Counted from the stretch's first letter, positions 8,501 through 19,679 are shown. The stretch is 64,000 bases of DNA from Engelhardtia mirabilis (GCF_007748095.1 NZ_CP036287.1:744001-808000), one strand, 5' to 3'. The notes: a model not told the origin generated them from the sequence alone. Program-made: numbers and translations.

Positions 8501-11314
8501 TGCCGATCCGCCGGGACCGGAGGTGAAGGGCGCGACGGTGGCCTCGAAGCTGAGTTCACCCGGCGCGCCGCCCACGAACTCGTCGACCCAGGTCAAGGCG
8601 CCGCCCTCGACCTTCAACCCGTCGAACTTCAGAGTCGGAATCGGCACGGAGTCGAAGGCCCCACCCGGTGTCGCCGTGGCTCGGGTTGCAGCCTCAGTCG
8701 TCGTCGCTGAAGCCTCGCCCGCAGGCGAAGCCTGGGCCGCAGCCGCGGGGGAGGTCGCAGTCGAGCTCGAACTGGAGGGCGTTGACGACGGCGATGAGGC
8801 CAGCGACGACGACGGTGCCGACTTGGGCGCTGACGACGGAGCGGACGACTGCGACGACTGTGACTGCGACGACGCCGCCACCACGGATGTCGGCAGCGCG
8901 GTCGATGGCGCAGACGTCGAGCCCGGCGCAGGCGACGCGACTCCAGCCGGAACTGTGGCGACGGCCGGAGTCTGCTCGATCGCGACCGCGCTGTCCGAGT
9001 CCGCGCTGCTCGCGCTGGCCGTTCCATCGCCGCCCGTCGCGGTCGCCGCGGCGCTGCCGACCGCTGCCGGCGGGGCGAAGCGCAGGCCCAGAGCGTGGAC
9101 GGCGCCCGCTGCGTCTCGACGCACGGTGAGGCGCGGGCCCTGCAGGGCGATCGCGCCGATGTGCGGCACGTCGCCGGTGAAGTCGAGTTGGCCGAACTCG
9201 AGGCGGTCGAGGCCCAGGTAGGTCTGCTCGTCGCGTCCGAAGCGCAGGCCGGTGACAGACCCCTGGGCGCGGCCCTGGGCGTCGAGATCCAACTCCACGT
9301 GGGCCACGGCGCCGGCGCCGTCGAGTTCGCAGGTGAGGCCCGATTCGGCCAGCAGCGGACCGAGGATGCGCGAATCGACCCCCGCTGCTTCGAGGTCGAA
9401 GGAGAGGCCCGTCGCGCCGCCTTCGAGGCGCGCCTGGCCCTTGGCGCCGAGCTGGCTGACCACGCCGTCGACGCCGCCGCTGACGTCGATGACCAGGGTG
9501 CGCCGCGGGCCGTCGATGCGGTCGCCGACGGTCAATCGGTCGAGGCGCAGGGACGATCGCAGGACCTGGGTCTCCATCGCGCCCGGAGCGACGATGCCGG
9601 CCACGGTCCAGCCGCCGTCGGGGCGCCGCTCGAAGGGCAGGCTGAGATCGGAGACGGAGAGCTGCCCCAGGTGGGCGGGGCCGTCCGCGGGCAGGGTCAG
9701 CTCCTCCAGGGTCGCGCTGCGCCATTGGAACAGCGGGCGCTCGCCATCGGCGAAGCGGGCGCCCTCCATCTGCGCGGCGACGATCGTGTCGTCGCCCTGC
9801 CAATCGACCGCGGCGGTCAGCGTCAGGGCGCCGTAGCCCGACTCGAGGGTCGAGGACAGCCCGGCGGCGGTCAGGTAGGGCTCCACGGCGACCAGGTCGA
9901 GGCCCTCGCCGCCCAGCTCCAGTCGCAGGTCGAAGCCGTCGGGGCGGGGCACCAGGTCACCGGTGGCCGTCGCCTGACCCTGGCCTTCGCGGGCCTCGAC
10001 CAGGAGTTCCAGCTCGAGCGCCTCGGCCTCGGGGCCGAGGGGCAGGTGCAGTCCACGCAGGCCGAAGCGACGCAGGACGATGCCGAGGTCCACCGGCCTG
10101 TCACCGCCGGCGGCTTCGTCGCGCCAGGCGAGGGTCACGTCCTCGATCGCGACGGCCGCATCGACCAGGGCGGGCGGGGGAGCGGAGCCGCCCTCGGTCG
10201 AGGGCTCGGGTGTGGTCGGCGCCGCTTCGGTCGCGCCGGCTCCGAGGGCCAGACCGCACACAACCATGCGACCTCGCGCGTCGCGGGCGGCGCGCGCGCT
10301 CGCGCCGCGCAGGGTCAGGGTCGGTTGTTCGAGGGCGGCCTGGGACCAGCTCGGGCAGACGAACGAGAGGAGCTCGACCTCGACCTCGGGCTCGAGGTCG
10401 GCGCGCACGCGCAGTCCCTCGAGTGCGGCCGAGAGGGCGAGGGGCCCGTCGGGGCCGTCGCCCAGGGGTTCGAGCGACAGGGACAGGTGCGCCTCGGCGT
10501 CGATCTGCTCGACCAGGGGCTCGATGCCGGCCAGGGCCATCAGGCGCGCGAGCTGCGCGGGGTGCAGACCCGCGAGGGCCAGGGTCCCGTCGGCGACGGT
10601 GTCGCCGGACGCGCCGCGCTCGGCCTTGGCGTCCAGGCGCAAGAGGTCGAGCCAGCCGGGACCGTGGCCGTGCAACGCGATGCTCGTGGGCTGTTCGGGG
10701 TCGCCGACGGCAGTGGCGCGCAGGTTCAGGCGCAGCTCGCGATCGATGGTCTCGCCCTCGAACTCGTCGTGCACGCGCAGCACGACGCCCTGGGCCATGA
10801 GGGCATCGACGACGACCGGGAGCCGCAGAGGGAAGGGCGCCTTGTTCGGGTCCAGGACGTCCTCGGAGCCGGCGTCGGCGGGCTCGGCAGCCTGCGGATC
10901 GGTTTCGGATCTGGTCGCGGCCGGCTCGGGCAGGTTCCAGCGGCCCTCGGCGTCGCGGCGCAGCTCGACGACCAGGCCGTCGACCTCGAGGCGGTGCACG
11001 TGCAGGTCGCCTCCGAAGAGCGCCGAGAGGTCGGCGTCGAAGCGCAGTTGGTCCAGTCGCAAGAGCGGCGGCTCGTCGGCGGAGCCGGTCACCCGCAGCT
11101 CGAGGCCGCGCAGCTCGAGGGCGCCGTCCGTCAGATCCAGGTCGAGGTCCGCGAGGGCCAGGTCGAAGCCGGCGGTGCGGGCTCCCGCGCGCAGAGCCGG
11201 CGACAGGCCCACGGCCAGGACCAGGCGCAGGGCCACGAGAATCAGCGCGAAGATGACCGCGCGGCGCAACCAACGCCTGGGCGCGGGCGGCTTGTCGACG
11301 ATCTTGGCGCTCAC
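5525..11314 (-). CDS. Giant AsmA/DUF748-type envelope protein (1929 aa)
   Basis: The start is set at GTG 11314 (VSAKIVDKPPAPRRW), which overlaps the TGA of the upstream lipoprotein gene as GTGA. The longer frame to 11428 only shadows that gene. One transmembrane helix lies at about residues 15-35 (AVIFALILVALRLVLAVGL); the remainder is predicted periplasmic. It consists of long beta-rich repeats of the AsmA/DUF748 type (LDQLRFDADLSALFGG, VDGLVVELRRDAEGRWNL). The last 200 residues have the FPAGLTILGAEAQATLDEV segment typical of DUF748 C-termini. Two low-complexity insertions interrupt it: a Ser/Ala/Pro/Thr-rich block near 765-875 and an acidic Ala/Glu/Gln-rich block near 1338-1461. AsmA-like proteins bridge inner and outer membranes and are linked to lipid transport; that role here is inferred. 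Confidence 0.8.
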   Translation of the reverse strand: MSAKIVDKPPAPRRWLRRAVIFALILVALRLVLAVGLSPALRAGARTAGFDLALADLDLDLTDGALELRGLELRVTGSADEPPLLRLDQLRFDADLSALFGGDLHVHRLEVDGLVVELRRDAEGRWNLPEPAATRSETDPQAAEPADAGSEDVLDPNKAPFPLRLPVVVDALMAQGVVLRVHDEFEGETIDRELRLNLRATAVGDPEQPTSIALHGHGPGWLDLLRLDAKAERGASGDTVADGTLALAGLHPAQLARLMALAGIEPLVEQIDAEAHLSLSLEPLGDGPDGPLALSAALEGLRVRADLEPEVEVELLSFVCPSWSQAALEQPTLTLRGASARAARDARGRMVVCGLALGAGATEAAPTTPEPSTEGGSAPPPALVDAAVAIEDVTLAWRDEAAGGDRPVDLGIVLRRFGLRGLHLPLGPEAEALELELLVEAREGQGQATATGDLVPRPDGFDLRLELGGEGLDLVAVEPYLTAAGLSSTLESGYGALTLTAAVDWQGDDTIVAAQMEGARFADGERPLFQWRSATLEELTLPADGPAHLGQLSVSDLSLPFERRPDGGWTVAGIVAPGAMETQVLRSSLRLDRLTVGDRIDGPRRTLVIDVSGGVDGVVSQLGAKGQARLEGGATGLSFDLEAAGVDSRILGPLLAESGLTCELDGAGAVAHVELDLDAQGRAQGSVTGLRFGRDEQTYLGLDRLEFGQLDFTGDVPHIGAIALQGPRLTVRRDAAGAVHALGLRFAPPAAVGSAAATATGGDGTASASSADSDSAVAIEQTPAVATVPAGVASPAPGSTSAPSTALPTSVVAASSQSQSSQSSAPSSAPKSAPSSSLASSPSSTPSSSSSTATSPAAAAQASPAGEASATTTEAATRATATPGGAFDSVPIPTLKFDGLKVEGGALTWVDEFVGGAPGELSFEATVAPFTSGPGGSALEARLSAAAPGLLTGIELALDAELDPTDTRVQLDLQGRGLDSTGIGLYLPPGVETLQSHYDLDLQAQAGITSADDGGLALRAELILFELRGDDDAPLAGSRSASLVASRVDPAAGVYLFDELVVGGVDIDIATDLDGATEVAGIRLATAPTEVAATGGGVEVAAQPASPPAADAVAREIGTVFPTVRLERLDLNLGQVTYRGAALGEGAEPLVVTGSVRSPGALELCGPIPEDLPPIQLEARLQVDQAEVAIDTSLEPFNVSPGVEAQLRVTGIRGERLRALAPALAERIDTELLGEGRLTAQLSGELDLRRASVLSFDLSDGFAGELTLDDLDWRDTVADQRFLGLDALRVELKRVQPSAGLVHVGLIEVVKPFVRAELAPEYLELLGLRFKTPEAPDLAELEQAAEAAESEASETDNAEAAVASDQGVADQGADRRVADGQSTAQQDSTEQTAPERQAGEQVAGAQTGDDRSAAEQGAVAEVDAQETVRAPSDETVAAADAAQDSATRDSGAQNSEAEAKPAAVKPPFELRIDQLLLTGLDAELLDSTVDPPAVIPLRSLDVEVDQFTTLALTEPRPIRFSAYLGCGEVELPAPVRSRGGVLGGLASGLASVVTGNKEERRTEMRPLFQEVGASGQITLAPVPTGWARMNIVGFELLGLRGWARRSGIEIGAGVLDFRTRLRFTDDGRVRTDSKVVFDDLSLSEPAGGPISKWLKLPAPLDSVIFLLRDDSGEISLPLNFTVEDDGISTSVLAAKATATLARVIADAVASAPLRVTGTLTGMLGLGGSEPDREPVVREVTFPAGLTILGAEAQATLDEVAKLMRDDDKLELTVEHFLGQHDIARTDALVNPDPATCLELADRVSRRLELLEADRAVLAAEARVRLLIDSGNAAVEAAAALRLVETRIGRAERALDDLYGRLRPGDERRRPRRVRAGALELADLRQTTVLEHLLVLDGSLEERVDLRSPRLDTDAAPEIGRTVLTLRRRR

Positions 11315-12696
11315 GGCTGTTCCCCCGCCGTCCGGCGCTCGAGGTCCTGCGCCAGGGCCGCGCGCCGCGCATCGCGGTCGGCCAGGGGCTCGAAGCCCTC
11401 GGGCGCGCGACCGCGCAGCGACAGCCAACGCATGGCGCGCATGCGGGCGGCGGGATCGGGATCCTCGAGCAGCAGTCGGTTCTCCGACACGAGGCGCTCC
11501 CGCAGCCCCGCGATCGTCGTGCTGGCGCGCAGGACTTCAGTCAGCGCGGAGGGCAGGTGTCCCATCTCGCCGGCGTGGCGCAGGAGCAGTGCCTCGAGGG
11601 AATCGTCGAGCCCCTCGGCCGACTGGGCGCTGGCCAAGGCCGAGAGCGTGGCGCGCTCGAGCGCCAGCGCCAAGCGCTCACCATCCAACGGCCCGGATCC
11701 GACCGTGCCGGCCTCGATCGCGCCGCCGTTCATCGGGCCGGTGGCCTCTTCCCTGGCCGCTGTGCCAATGGCACCGAGCAGCTCGTCGTCGCCGATCAAC
11801 GCGAGATCGGCCGTCGCGGGCGCGTCGACGGTCTCGGTCAACAGTGCCAGGGCCGAGCGGGTGCTCTCACCGCCGAGCAACCCGACCAGGCTGCCCAGTT
11901 CGAGCTCGCTGCGTTGCCGCACGGAGACCTGCGTCGTTCCCAGGGCGCCGTGATCGACGGTCACGGATCCGGACTGCGGCGTGTGGAGCAGCGTCTCGAT
12001 CACGACCGTGCCGAAGGTCGAACCCTGCGGCATGGGGGCGAAGATCAGCGCGGGGTGGTCCTCGTCGGTGGGTGCGTCGGCGAAGTGCAGGCGATCCTCG
12101 GCCGCGCTGGCGTTGGGCGCGAAGAGGGCCCAGGTGGGGGGCTGGCCCTCGGCCACCGAGTACTCGATGCCGGCGAGCACCAGCCCCGATTCCGCGCAGG
12201 AGAGCGTCAGGGTCGAGGTGGTGGAGGGCAGCAGCGCGCCCTCGAGCGATCCCAACCAGACGACGTCGGCCAGGATTCCGTCGGTCGCCGCCGGATCGAC
12301 CTCGGTGTCGCCCATGGTGCTGCCGAGCCGCGCGGCCGCGAGGCCCTGGGGCACGCCGCGGATCGGCTGGGCCAGGCCCGAATCGGTGACCAGGTTGGCC
12401 TCGGAAGCCAGGGGCGGGAGCTGGGCCGGCGGCGAACCGGCCAGGAGACCGAAGCGCACGCTCGCGATCCAACTCGCCTGGTCCTGCTCCGGATCCGCGT
12501 TCGCGCGCTCCGCTTCGGCCGCGCGCGGTCCGCTGATCGGGGTCCCCAGGTGGCGGTCCAGCGTGATCCGCATCGGTCCGGGCGTCGCCGGACGCGCGAA
12601 GGGCGAGGCGCAGCCCACGAGTGCGAGACCCAGCGCCAAGCAAGCGGGGTTCGCGCGCACCCGGGTCGGGGCGCCAGGTTGGGGCTGCATCGTCAT
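11311..12696 (-). CDS. Predicted lipoprotein of unknown function
   Basis: 461 residues. The N-terminus has a hydrophobic stretch ending in a lipobox (LALVGC, Cys29), so it is probably a lipid-anchored exported protein. ATG codons at positions 1 and 3 are both possible starts. The mature part is rich in Ala, Leu and Glu with no domain I recognise. The C-terminal 100 residues (ASTTIAGLRERLVSENR onward) look helical, like a small HEAT-type module. It overlaps the start of the DUF748-type gene by 4 nt (GTGA), so the two are probably cotranslated and may work together in the envelope. Confidence 0.75.
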   Translation of the reverse strand: MTMQPQPGAPTRVRANPACLALGLALVGCASPFARPATPGPMRITLDRHLGTPISGPRAAEAERANADPEQDQASWIASVRFGLLAGSPPAQLPPLASEANLVTDSGLAQPIRGVPQGLAAARLGSTMGDTEVDPAATDGILADVVWLGSLEGALLPSTTSTLTLSCAESGLVLAGIEYSVAEGQPPTWALFAPNASAAEDRLHFADAPTDEDHPALIFAPMPQGSTFGTVVIETLLHTPQSGSVTVDHGALGTTQVSVRQRSELELGSLVGLLGGESTRSALALLTETVDAPATADLALIGDDELLGAIGTAAREEATGPMNGGAIEAGTVGSGPLDGERLALALERATLSALASAQSAEGLDDSLEALLLRHAGEMGHLPSALTEVLRASTTIAGLRERLVSENRLLLEDPDPAARMRAMRWLSLRGRAPEGFEPLADRDARRAALAQDLERRTAGEQP

Positions 12697-12886
12697 GGGG
12701 GGGCGGTTGATCGGGCCAGGCTACGGCGCGGACCCTCGAACATGGCGCGGGCGAGGATCGGCTGCGAGATGTGGCGGGGCACGGCGCCGCGCGGCGGGCC
12801 ACGCTCGGCCGGTCAGCGGCAGCTCAACCTGGGAGGGGTTCCGAGCGCGGCCGATTGCTGCCGTGCAGCATCGCCACTCGGCCTGG

Positions 12887-14908
<2,022 letters not shown>

Positions 14909-14979
14909 GGCGGTCGGTGGGGCGGTCGCGGGCGGGAGTCGAGGTCGGTGCGGGGCCGTCTCGGCGCGGGGCGCCGATG

Positions 14980-16431
14980 TTAGCGGGGCGCAACGTCGCG
15001 GTGGGCCCGAGCGGACCCCGCCGCGAGGCGCGCGAGGTCCCGGACCTCGGATCGCAGGGCGTCGCGCTCGATCTGGAGCGCGCGGGCGCCGGCGGGGTCG
15101 ACGGCCGCGCGCCAATGGGCGGCCCAGCGGGCGCGCCAGGACCACAGTCGAGCCGCGATCGGGGCGCTGGCGAGCAGCCAGAGCCCGGCACAGGCCGCGG
15201 CCAGCGGGCCGGCGACGAACCAGGTCGTGGCGGTGACCGCTGCCAACCAGGCCGGGAAGGAGAAGGAAGAGATCAGCAGCAGGGCAGTGACGAACTTGTC
15301 GACAGTCGGGCGCTTGGCGTGGGCCAGGACGCGGCTGATGGCCGCCGGCGGGAGCCAGGGCGTGAGGGTCAGCGCGGCCAGCAGGCCGGCGGCGAGGGCG
15401 ATCGAAGCGCTGACGGGGCGGCTGGTCCGGGGTTGCCAATCCGGCGCTGGGCCGAGGGCGCCCAGGCGAGCGGTGAGCCGCGCGGCGTCGTCCGGCCGGT
15501 CGCGGCGCAGGCGGGCCAGGCCCGCGGCCAGCACCTGCAGGCGCTCGGGGAGGCTGCGGTCCTCGGCCGGCAGCAGTTCCTCGGCGATGCCGAGCACCAC
15601 ACGGTCTTCCAGGTCGGCGAGCCCGAGGGTCACGTCGCGCAGGGCACGGTCGATCTGCGCGGTGAGCTCGAGCACGGCTCGTCGCTCGTCGTGGGCGTAG
15701 GTCTCGAGGTGCTGCTCGACGCCGAAGGGCTCTCCGACCCACAGGTCCACGCGGCTGCGCCAGTGGTCGCGGCGCTGGTAGACCAGCCCGACCGGCAGGA
15801 TTCGCACGCCGATCGGTCCGTCTCCGTCGCGCTCCGCACCCAGGGCCATGCGGGCGGCCCCCGTCTTGAGCGGGCGGAGGCTGCCGACCGTCTCGCTCGA
15901 TCCCTCGGGGAAGATGGAGATCACCTCACCCCGGCGCAGGGTGGCGTGGATCGCCCGGAAGGCGTCCACGTTGCGGGTCATGTCCACCTGGTCCTTCTGG
16001 CGATAGACCGGCACGGCGCCGACCCAGCGGGCCAGGCTGCCCACGAAGGGCATCTCGAAGATCGAGTACTTGGCGAGCAGCCGCAGGGGCCGGTCGGTGA
16101 GCAGCAGCAACAGGGCCGCGTCCGCCAGGCCGTTGGTGTGGTTCGTCACCAGGATCAGAGGCCCCCGGTCGGGGATCTGACCACCGGCGATCGAAGGACG
16201 GTAGAAGCCCCGTGCCAGGGCGCGGGCGTAGGTGGCGGCGAGGCGATACAAGCGAAGGCAGCTGGAGGTGGGCGGCGGCTCGGCGCGGGAGGGTAGCCGG
16301 GGTGCCGGGGCGGGGATTATGCGCGCCGGCGGTGTCCCGTGCCGGGGCCCGATCGACGACAGAGCCGGGGGGAGGTCCTCAAGTCGACCCCCGCTCCTCC
16401 CGATCCTCATGGGGCGGCCGCACGCCGTCAC
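14980..16431 (-). CDS. plsC: PlsC-family 1-acylglycerol-3-phosphate acyltransferase
   Basis: Motif I NHTNGLAD (NHX4D catalytic pair) is near residue 95 and the glycerophosphate-binding FPEGSS near residue 172, counting from ATG 16431. The PlsC domain spans about 75-290. The last 150 residues include two or three hydrophobic segments (SIALAAGLLAALTLTPWL, AAACAGLWLLASAPIAARLW), giving a membrane-anchored C-terminal extension. The true start is uncertain: the first 60 residues are Pro/Arg-rich, and no good ATG or GTG lies nearer the domain. A TTG in the RLYRL stretch is possible, and the ATG at 16410 is an alternative. Likely role: acylation of lysophosphatidate in phospholipid synthesis. The gene is divergent from the EAL gene with only 23 nt between. 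Confidence 0.85.
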   Translation of the reverse strand: MTACGRPMRIGRSGGRLEDLPPALSSIGPRHGTPPARIIPAPAPRLPSRAEPPPTSSCLRLYRLAATYARALARGFYRPSIAGGQIPDRGPLILVTNHTNGLADAALLLLLTDRPLRLLAKYSIFEMPFVGSLARWVGAVPVYRQKDQVDMTRNVDAFRAIHATLRRGEVISIFPEGSSETVGSLRPLKTGAARMALGAERDGDGPIGVRILPVGLVYQRRDHWRSRVDLWVGEPFGVEQHLETYAHDERRAVLELTAQIDRALRDVTLGLADLEDRVVLGIAEELLPAEDRSLPERLQVLAAGLARLRRDRPDDAARLTARLGALGPAPDWQPRTSRPVSASIALAAGLLAALTLTPWLPPAAISRVLAHAKRPTVDKFVTALLLISSFSFPAWLAAVTATTWFVAGPLAAACAGLWLLASAPIAARLWSWRARWAAHWRAAVDPAGARALQIERDALRSEVRDLARLAAGSARAHRDVAPR

Positions 16432-16454
16432 CCCTCAATCCCGGAGCTCCCCCC

Positions 16455-18371
16455 GTGTCAAACCCCGAACGATCGCCCAGCAACGGGGCCTCACCTCCGC
16501 TCGCCCTGGCGCTCGGCGTCGCCGACGACGATCAGACGGACCTCCGCCGCACCCTCGAGCAGGCCGGCTTCCGGTGGCAGACAACCCCGGAGACGGCTCT
16601 GAACCTGGAGCTGGTGCGCGACTGCAGTCCCAAGGTGCTGGTGCTCGGGGACCAGGTCGACGGGGCTAGCTCGCTCCAAGCTCTCCTGCAGGCTGCCGGT
16701 GGCTTGGCCGACGAGGTGCGCGACCTGGCGGAGATCGAGCAGCTGGAGCGCCTGGCCCAGGTCGGCCGCTGGCGCTTCGACGCGAACACGGGGCGCCTGG
16801 ACTGCACGTCCGAGGGTGCGCGACTGCTGGACGGGGCCGAGGACCTGGCCAGCCTGCTCGAGTGCGTGGAGCCCGCCCAGCAGGGGGCGCTCCAGGACTG
16901 GTTCTCGCCCGGGCTCGAGTCGGGTGACGTGGTCGAGTTCGCCCTGCACGCCCACAACGGGGCGGTGCGACGGCTGAGACTGGTGCACTACGGAACCTGC
17001 CGCATGCACCAAGCGAGCGGCTTCGTCCAAGCCCTCGCGAACCAGCCCACCGGGCCGGACATCGGCGCCGAGTTCCACGATTCGAGGGGCCTGCAGGTCC
17101 AGTCCGACTTCGTCGATCAGGTCCATCGCGGGATCGCGCGAGCGAACCGCGGCAAGCGCTCGCTGGCGGTGCTCTTCCTGCACGTGGAGCAGTTGGCGCG
17201 CGCGACCCAGACTTGGCTGCCCGCGGATGTACGCGCCCTGCGATCGATCCTGGCCGAGCGACTGCGCAACGCCCTGCGCTCGTCGGACCTGTTCGCCCGG
17301 CCCGAGGACGCCGGCGACCTGGCCTCTGCCGGCGACGACGCATTTCTGCTCGCGATCGAAGTCGACCGTGACCAGGACGCAGCGAACGTCGCGCGCCGCC
17401 TGTTGGAGGTGACCGAGGGGCGCTTCAGCGTCGGCGAGCACCATGCCCAGCTCCAGTTGGGGATCGGTGTCGCCTTGCACCCCAGCGACTCGTCCTCGCC
17501 TCCCCGACTGATCGAGCTCGCCTGCGGCGCCGCCCTCGAGGCCCGCGAGAAGGGCCAGAGCGGCCTCAGCTTCCACGACGCCGCGAAGAACGCCGAAGTC
17601 TTTCAGAAGCTCAGCCTCGAGGCCCACCTGCGCCGCGCCGTCGAGCTCGAGCAGTTCGAGGTCTTCTACCAGCCCAAGGTCAACGTCGCCACGGACACGA
17701 TCGTCGGCATGGAGGCGCTCGTGCGCTGGCGCCACCCCGAGATGGGGCTGGTCTCGCCGCTCGAGTTCATCCCCCTGGCCGAGGAGACGGGCCTGATCCT
17801 GCCGATCGGCGAGACCGTCCTGCGACAGGCCTGCATGGTCGCCAAGCGCTGGCAGGACGAGGGCCTCCCGCCGATCCGCATGGCGGTCAACCTGTCGTCG
17901 GCTCAGTTCGAACAGCCCGACTTGTACGAAATGGTGCTGCAGGTTCTGGACGAGACAGGCCTCGCGCCCGAGTGGCTCGAGCTGGAGTTGACGGAGTCGA
18001 TGCTGATGGGCGACGCCGAGGCGGCGGTCGTGATCCTGCGCCGCTTCAAGCGCGCCGGCATCCACATCTCGATCGACGACTTCGGAACGGGCTACTCGTC
18101 GTTGAGCTACCTGCGCCGCTTCCCGATCGACTCGCTCAAGATCGACCGCTCGTTCATCCGCGACGTCAACGTCAACGCCGACGACGCCGCCATCGCCACC
18201 TCGATCATCCTGATGGGCCGCAGCCTCAAGCTCCGCGTCGTCGCCGAGGGCGTCGAGACGAAGAACCAACTCGCCTTCCTGAAGGTCATGCAGTGCGACG
18301 AGGCACAGGGCTACCTCTACAGCCGCCCAGTCCCCGCCGACGAGGCCCGCAAGCTGCTGGACAGAAACTGA
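16455..18371 (+). CDS. EAL-domain cyclic-di-GMP phosphodiesterase with degenerate GGDEF domain
   Basis: Start GTG 16455 (VSNPERSPSNG), with GGAG 8 nt upstream; 638 aa. Residues 15-75 look like a receiver remnant (DDDQTDLRRTLEQAGF, VLVLGDQVDG). A short PAS-like segment follows at about 100-185. A GGDEF-like domain spans about 215-375 but has SAGDDAF where GGDEF should be, so it should not make c-di-GMP. The C-terminal EAL domain (about 390-635) is intact: GMEALVRWRHP near 418, NLSSAQF, ELTES, DDFGTGYSSL near 541, KIDRSFI, AEGVET and QGYLYSRP. The expected activity is hydrolysis of c-di-GMP to pGpG, possibly with the degenerate GGDEF as a GTP sensor. No transmembrane segment is seen, so it is probably cytosolic. 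Confidence 0.92.
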   Translation: MSNPERSPSNGASPPLALALGVADDDQTDLRRTLEQAGFRWQTTPETALNLELVRDCSPKVLVLGDQVDGASSLQALLQAAGGLADEVRDLAEIEQLERLAQVGRWRFDANTGRLDCTSEGARLLDGAEDLASLLECVEPAQQGALQDWFSPGLESGDVVEFALHAHNGAVRRLRLVHYGTCRMHQASGFVQALANQPTGPDIGAEFHDSRGLQVQSDFVDQVHRGIARANRGKRSLAVLFLHVEQLARATQTWLPADVRALRSILAERLRNALRSSDLFARPEDAGDLASAGDDAFLLAIEVDRDQDAANVARRLLEVTEGRFSVGEHHAQLQLGIGVALHPSDSSSPPRLIELACGAALEAREKGQSGLSFHDAAKNAEVFQKLSLEAHLRRAVELEQFEVFYQPKVNVATDTIVGMEALVRWRHPEMGLVSPLEFIPLAEETGLILPIGETVLRQACMVAKRWQDEGLPPIRMAVNLSSAQFEQPDLYEMVLQVLDETGLAPEWLELELTESMLMGDAEAAVVILRRFKRAGIHISIDDFGTGYSSLSYLRRFPIDSLKIDRSFIRDVNVNADDAAIATSIILMGRSLKLRVVAEGVETKNQLAFLKVMQCDEAQGYLYSRPVPADEARKLLDRN

Positions 18372-19042
18372 GGATCGACGGCTGGGCGCTGGCGGGCCAG
18401 AGCTCGTGTGTCGAAGGCCAACGGCGGACAGCCCGCGGCCGAAAACCGAAAGCCGGCGATCGACGGCTGTCGGATGGCGGTGAACGGCTGACCACCGCGA
18501 GTTGCAACGCGACTGTTGCCGGGAGACGGGCGGCGGTCCCTTCGGTCGGCGCACGCGCCGCCGTCCAGGCGTCTCGATTGCTTGAAGAACGCCGCAGTGC
18601 GGTTCGCAGTCGGGGCTCGAGCTGCCGCTCCGATACGAGCCGTCGATCCTTCCGACGCCCCCGGTCCGTGGGCCGTGCAAGGTGAGCGTTGCTCGATACA
18701 CCGCTGACCCCGCCCGTGCAGCCCCGCGACCCCCGAGCGAAGACCACCAGCACGCCTCCATGCCAGCGCGACTGCCTGGCGCTCGCGTCCGCATCCGCCC
18801 ACGAACGAGCCCGCCTGGCGCCGAGTGCACCGACAATCGCACCTCTGCGGCGCCCGCACTTCCTCGCCTCGAGCACAGCCCGAATCGCCGTGGAGGGGTC
18901 GTTCGTTCGTAGCGAATAGCCCTGAACGTCGACAGCGCCGATTCTGTTGCGCTAAATCCGCACCTGCGCTGTGCCCCTTGCGCTATGGCGCGCACGGCAT
19001 CAAGCTCTCGACGAGTTCGCGCTCTTCCCTGCTAGCTCGTCC
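18372..19042. other. Long gene-free interval
   Basis: About 670 bases between the EAL gene and the small sigma-factor gene. All open frames in it are short, overlap one another and have no ribosome-binding site or recognisable motif. It is less GC-rich near 18900-18970. The sigma promoter probably lies in the right half, but I cannot locate it. Confidence 0.5.
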
Positions 19043-19621
19043 ATGCCGCTCGCCAACGACCTAAACGACCCCCTGGCCCTCGCGCCACTACTCGCTTCCT
19101 GGACGACTGGCGACGTGGCCGCTGGGACGGCCGCGATCGACGCCGCTCGCCCTTGGCTCCATCGGCGCCTCGAACGGCTCGGTGCTCGAGCCGGATCACG
19201 AACGATCGACGTCGACGATCTCCTACAGGAAAGCTGCGTCGCTGCCCACCGCGGCCTTTCCGGAGCGACCTTCCGAGGGCCCGCCGAGTTCCTGGCCTGG
19301 CTCTCGACGATCGCGGTCAACAAGTACCGCGACCGCATGCGTGCGCGCTCCCGCGAACCCATTGACGAGGTTTCTGCCGAGGACGTTCTCGCGATAGGCC
19401 CGGAGGGCGAGCGCGTGGCGACGCACGCTGTCGAGTCGCATCTCGAGGCCTGGCGTCGACTTTGTCAGCGGACCGAGGACGTTCCGGATGGGCCCCGGCG
19501 TGTGTTGGTGATGCGACGGGGCTTGGGGGTGGAGTGGGATGTGACATCGTTCGTGTCGGGGAGGATGGTGGCGGCGACTCGATCGCTCTACTACCGCAGC
19601 AGGTCCACCCTCGGATACTGA
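19043..19621 (+). CDS. Small sigma-70-like factor (192 aa), 3' end inside an insertion element
   Basis: The start chosen is ATG 19043 (MPLANDLNDPL), since the frame's first 24 codons are noncoding-like. Residues 40-100 match sigma region 2: IDVDDLLQESCVAAHRG, then FLAWLSTIAVNKYRDRMRAR, the usual core-binding and -10-recognition helices. The C-terminal part (VPDGPRRVLVMRRGLG to AATRSLYYRSRSTL) looks like a divergent region 4 helix-turn-helix. The stop codon TGA (19619-19621) lies within the left inverted repeat of the insertion element, so the natural C-terminus has probably been replaced by ...STLGY. It may still be functional, because little should be missing. No anti-sigma gene is adjacent. 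Confidence 0.75.
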   Translation: MPLANDLNDPLALAPLLASWTTGDVAAGTAAIDAARPWLHRRLERLGARAGSRTIDVDDLLQESCVAAHRGLSGATFRGPAEFLAWLSTIAVNKYRDRMRARSREPIDEVSAEDVLAIGPEGERVATHAVESHLEAWRRLCQRTEDVPDGPRRVLVMRRGLGVEWDVTSFVSGRMVAATRSLYYRSRSTLGY

Positions 19622-19639
19622 CCCCCTTCGCTGTGCCAA
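19618..19639 (+). repeat. Left terminal inverted repeat of the insertion element
   Basis: 22 bp beginning CTGACCCCC. It matches the right end at 21 of 22 positions and contains the stop codon of the sigma-factor gene. Confidence 0.8.
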
Positions 19640-19679
19640 ACTCGTCGGCGCATCTTTGGCACGCCGGCTGCCAGCCCCA

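Noticed and set aside
18286..18876. Minus-strand 196-residue gene in the long gene-free interval
   Set aside because: It overlaps the conserved end of the EAL gene, is Arg/Ser-rich, and has no motif or ribosome-binding site.
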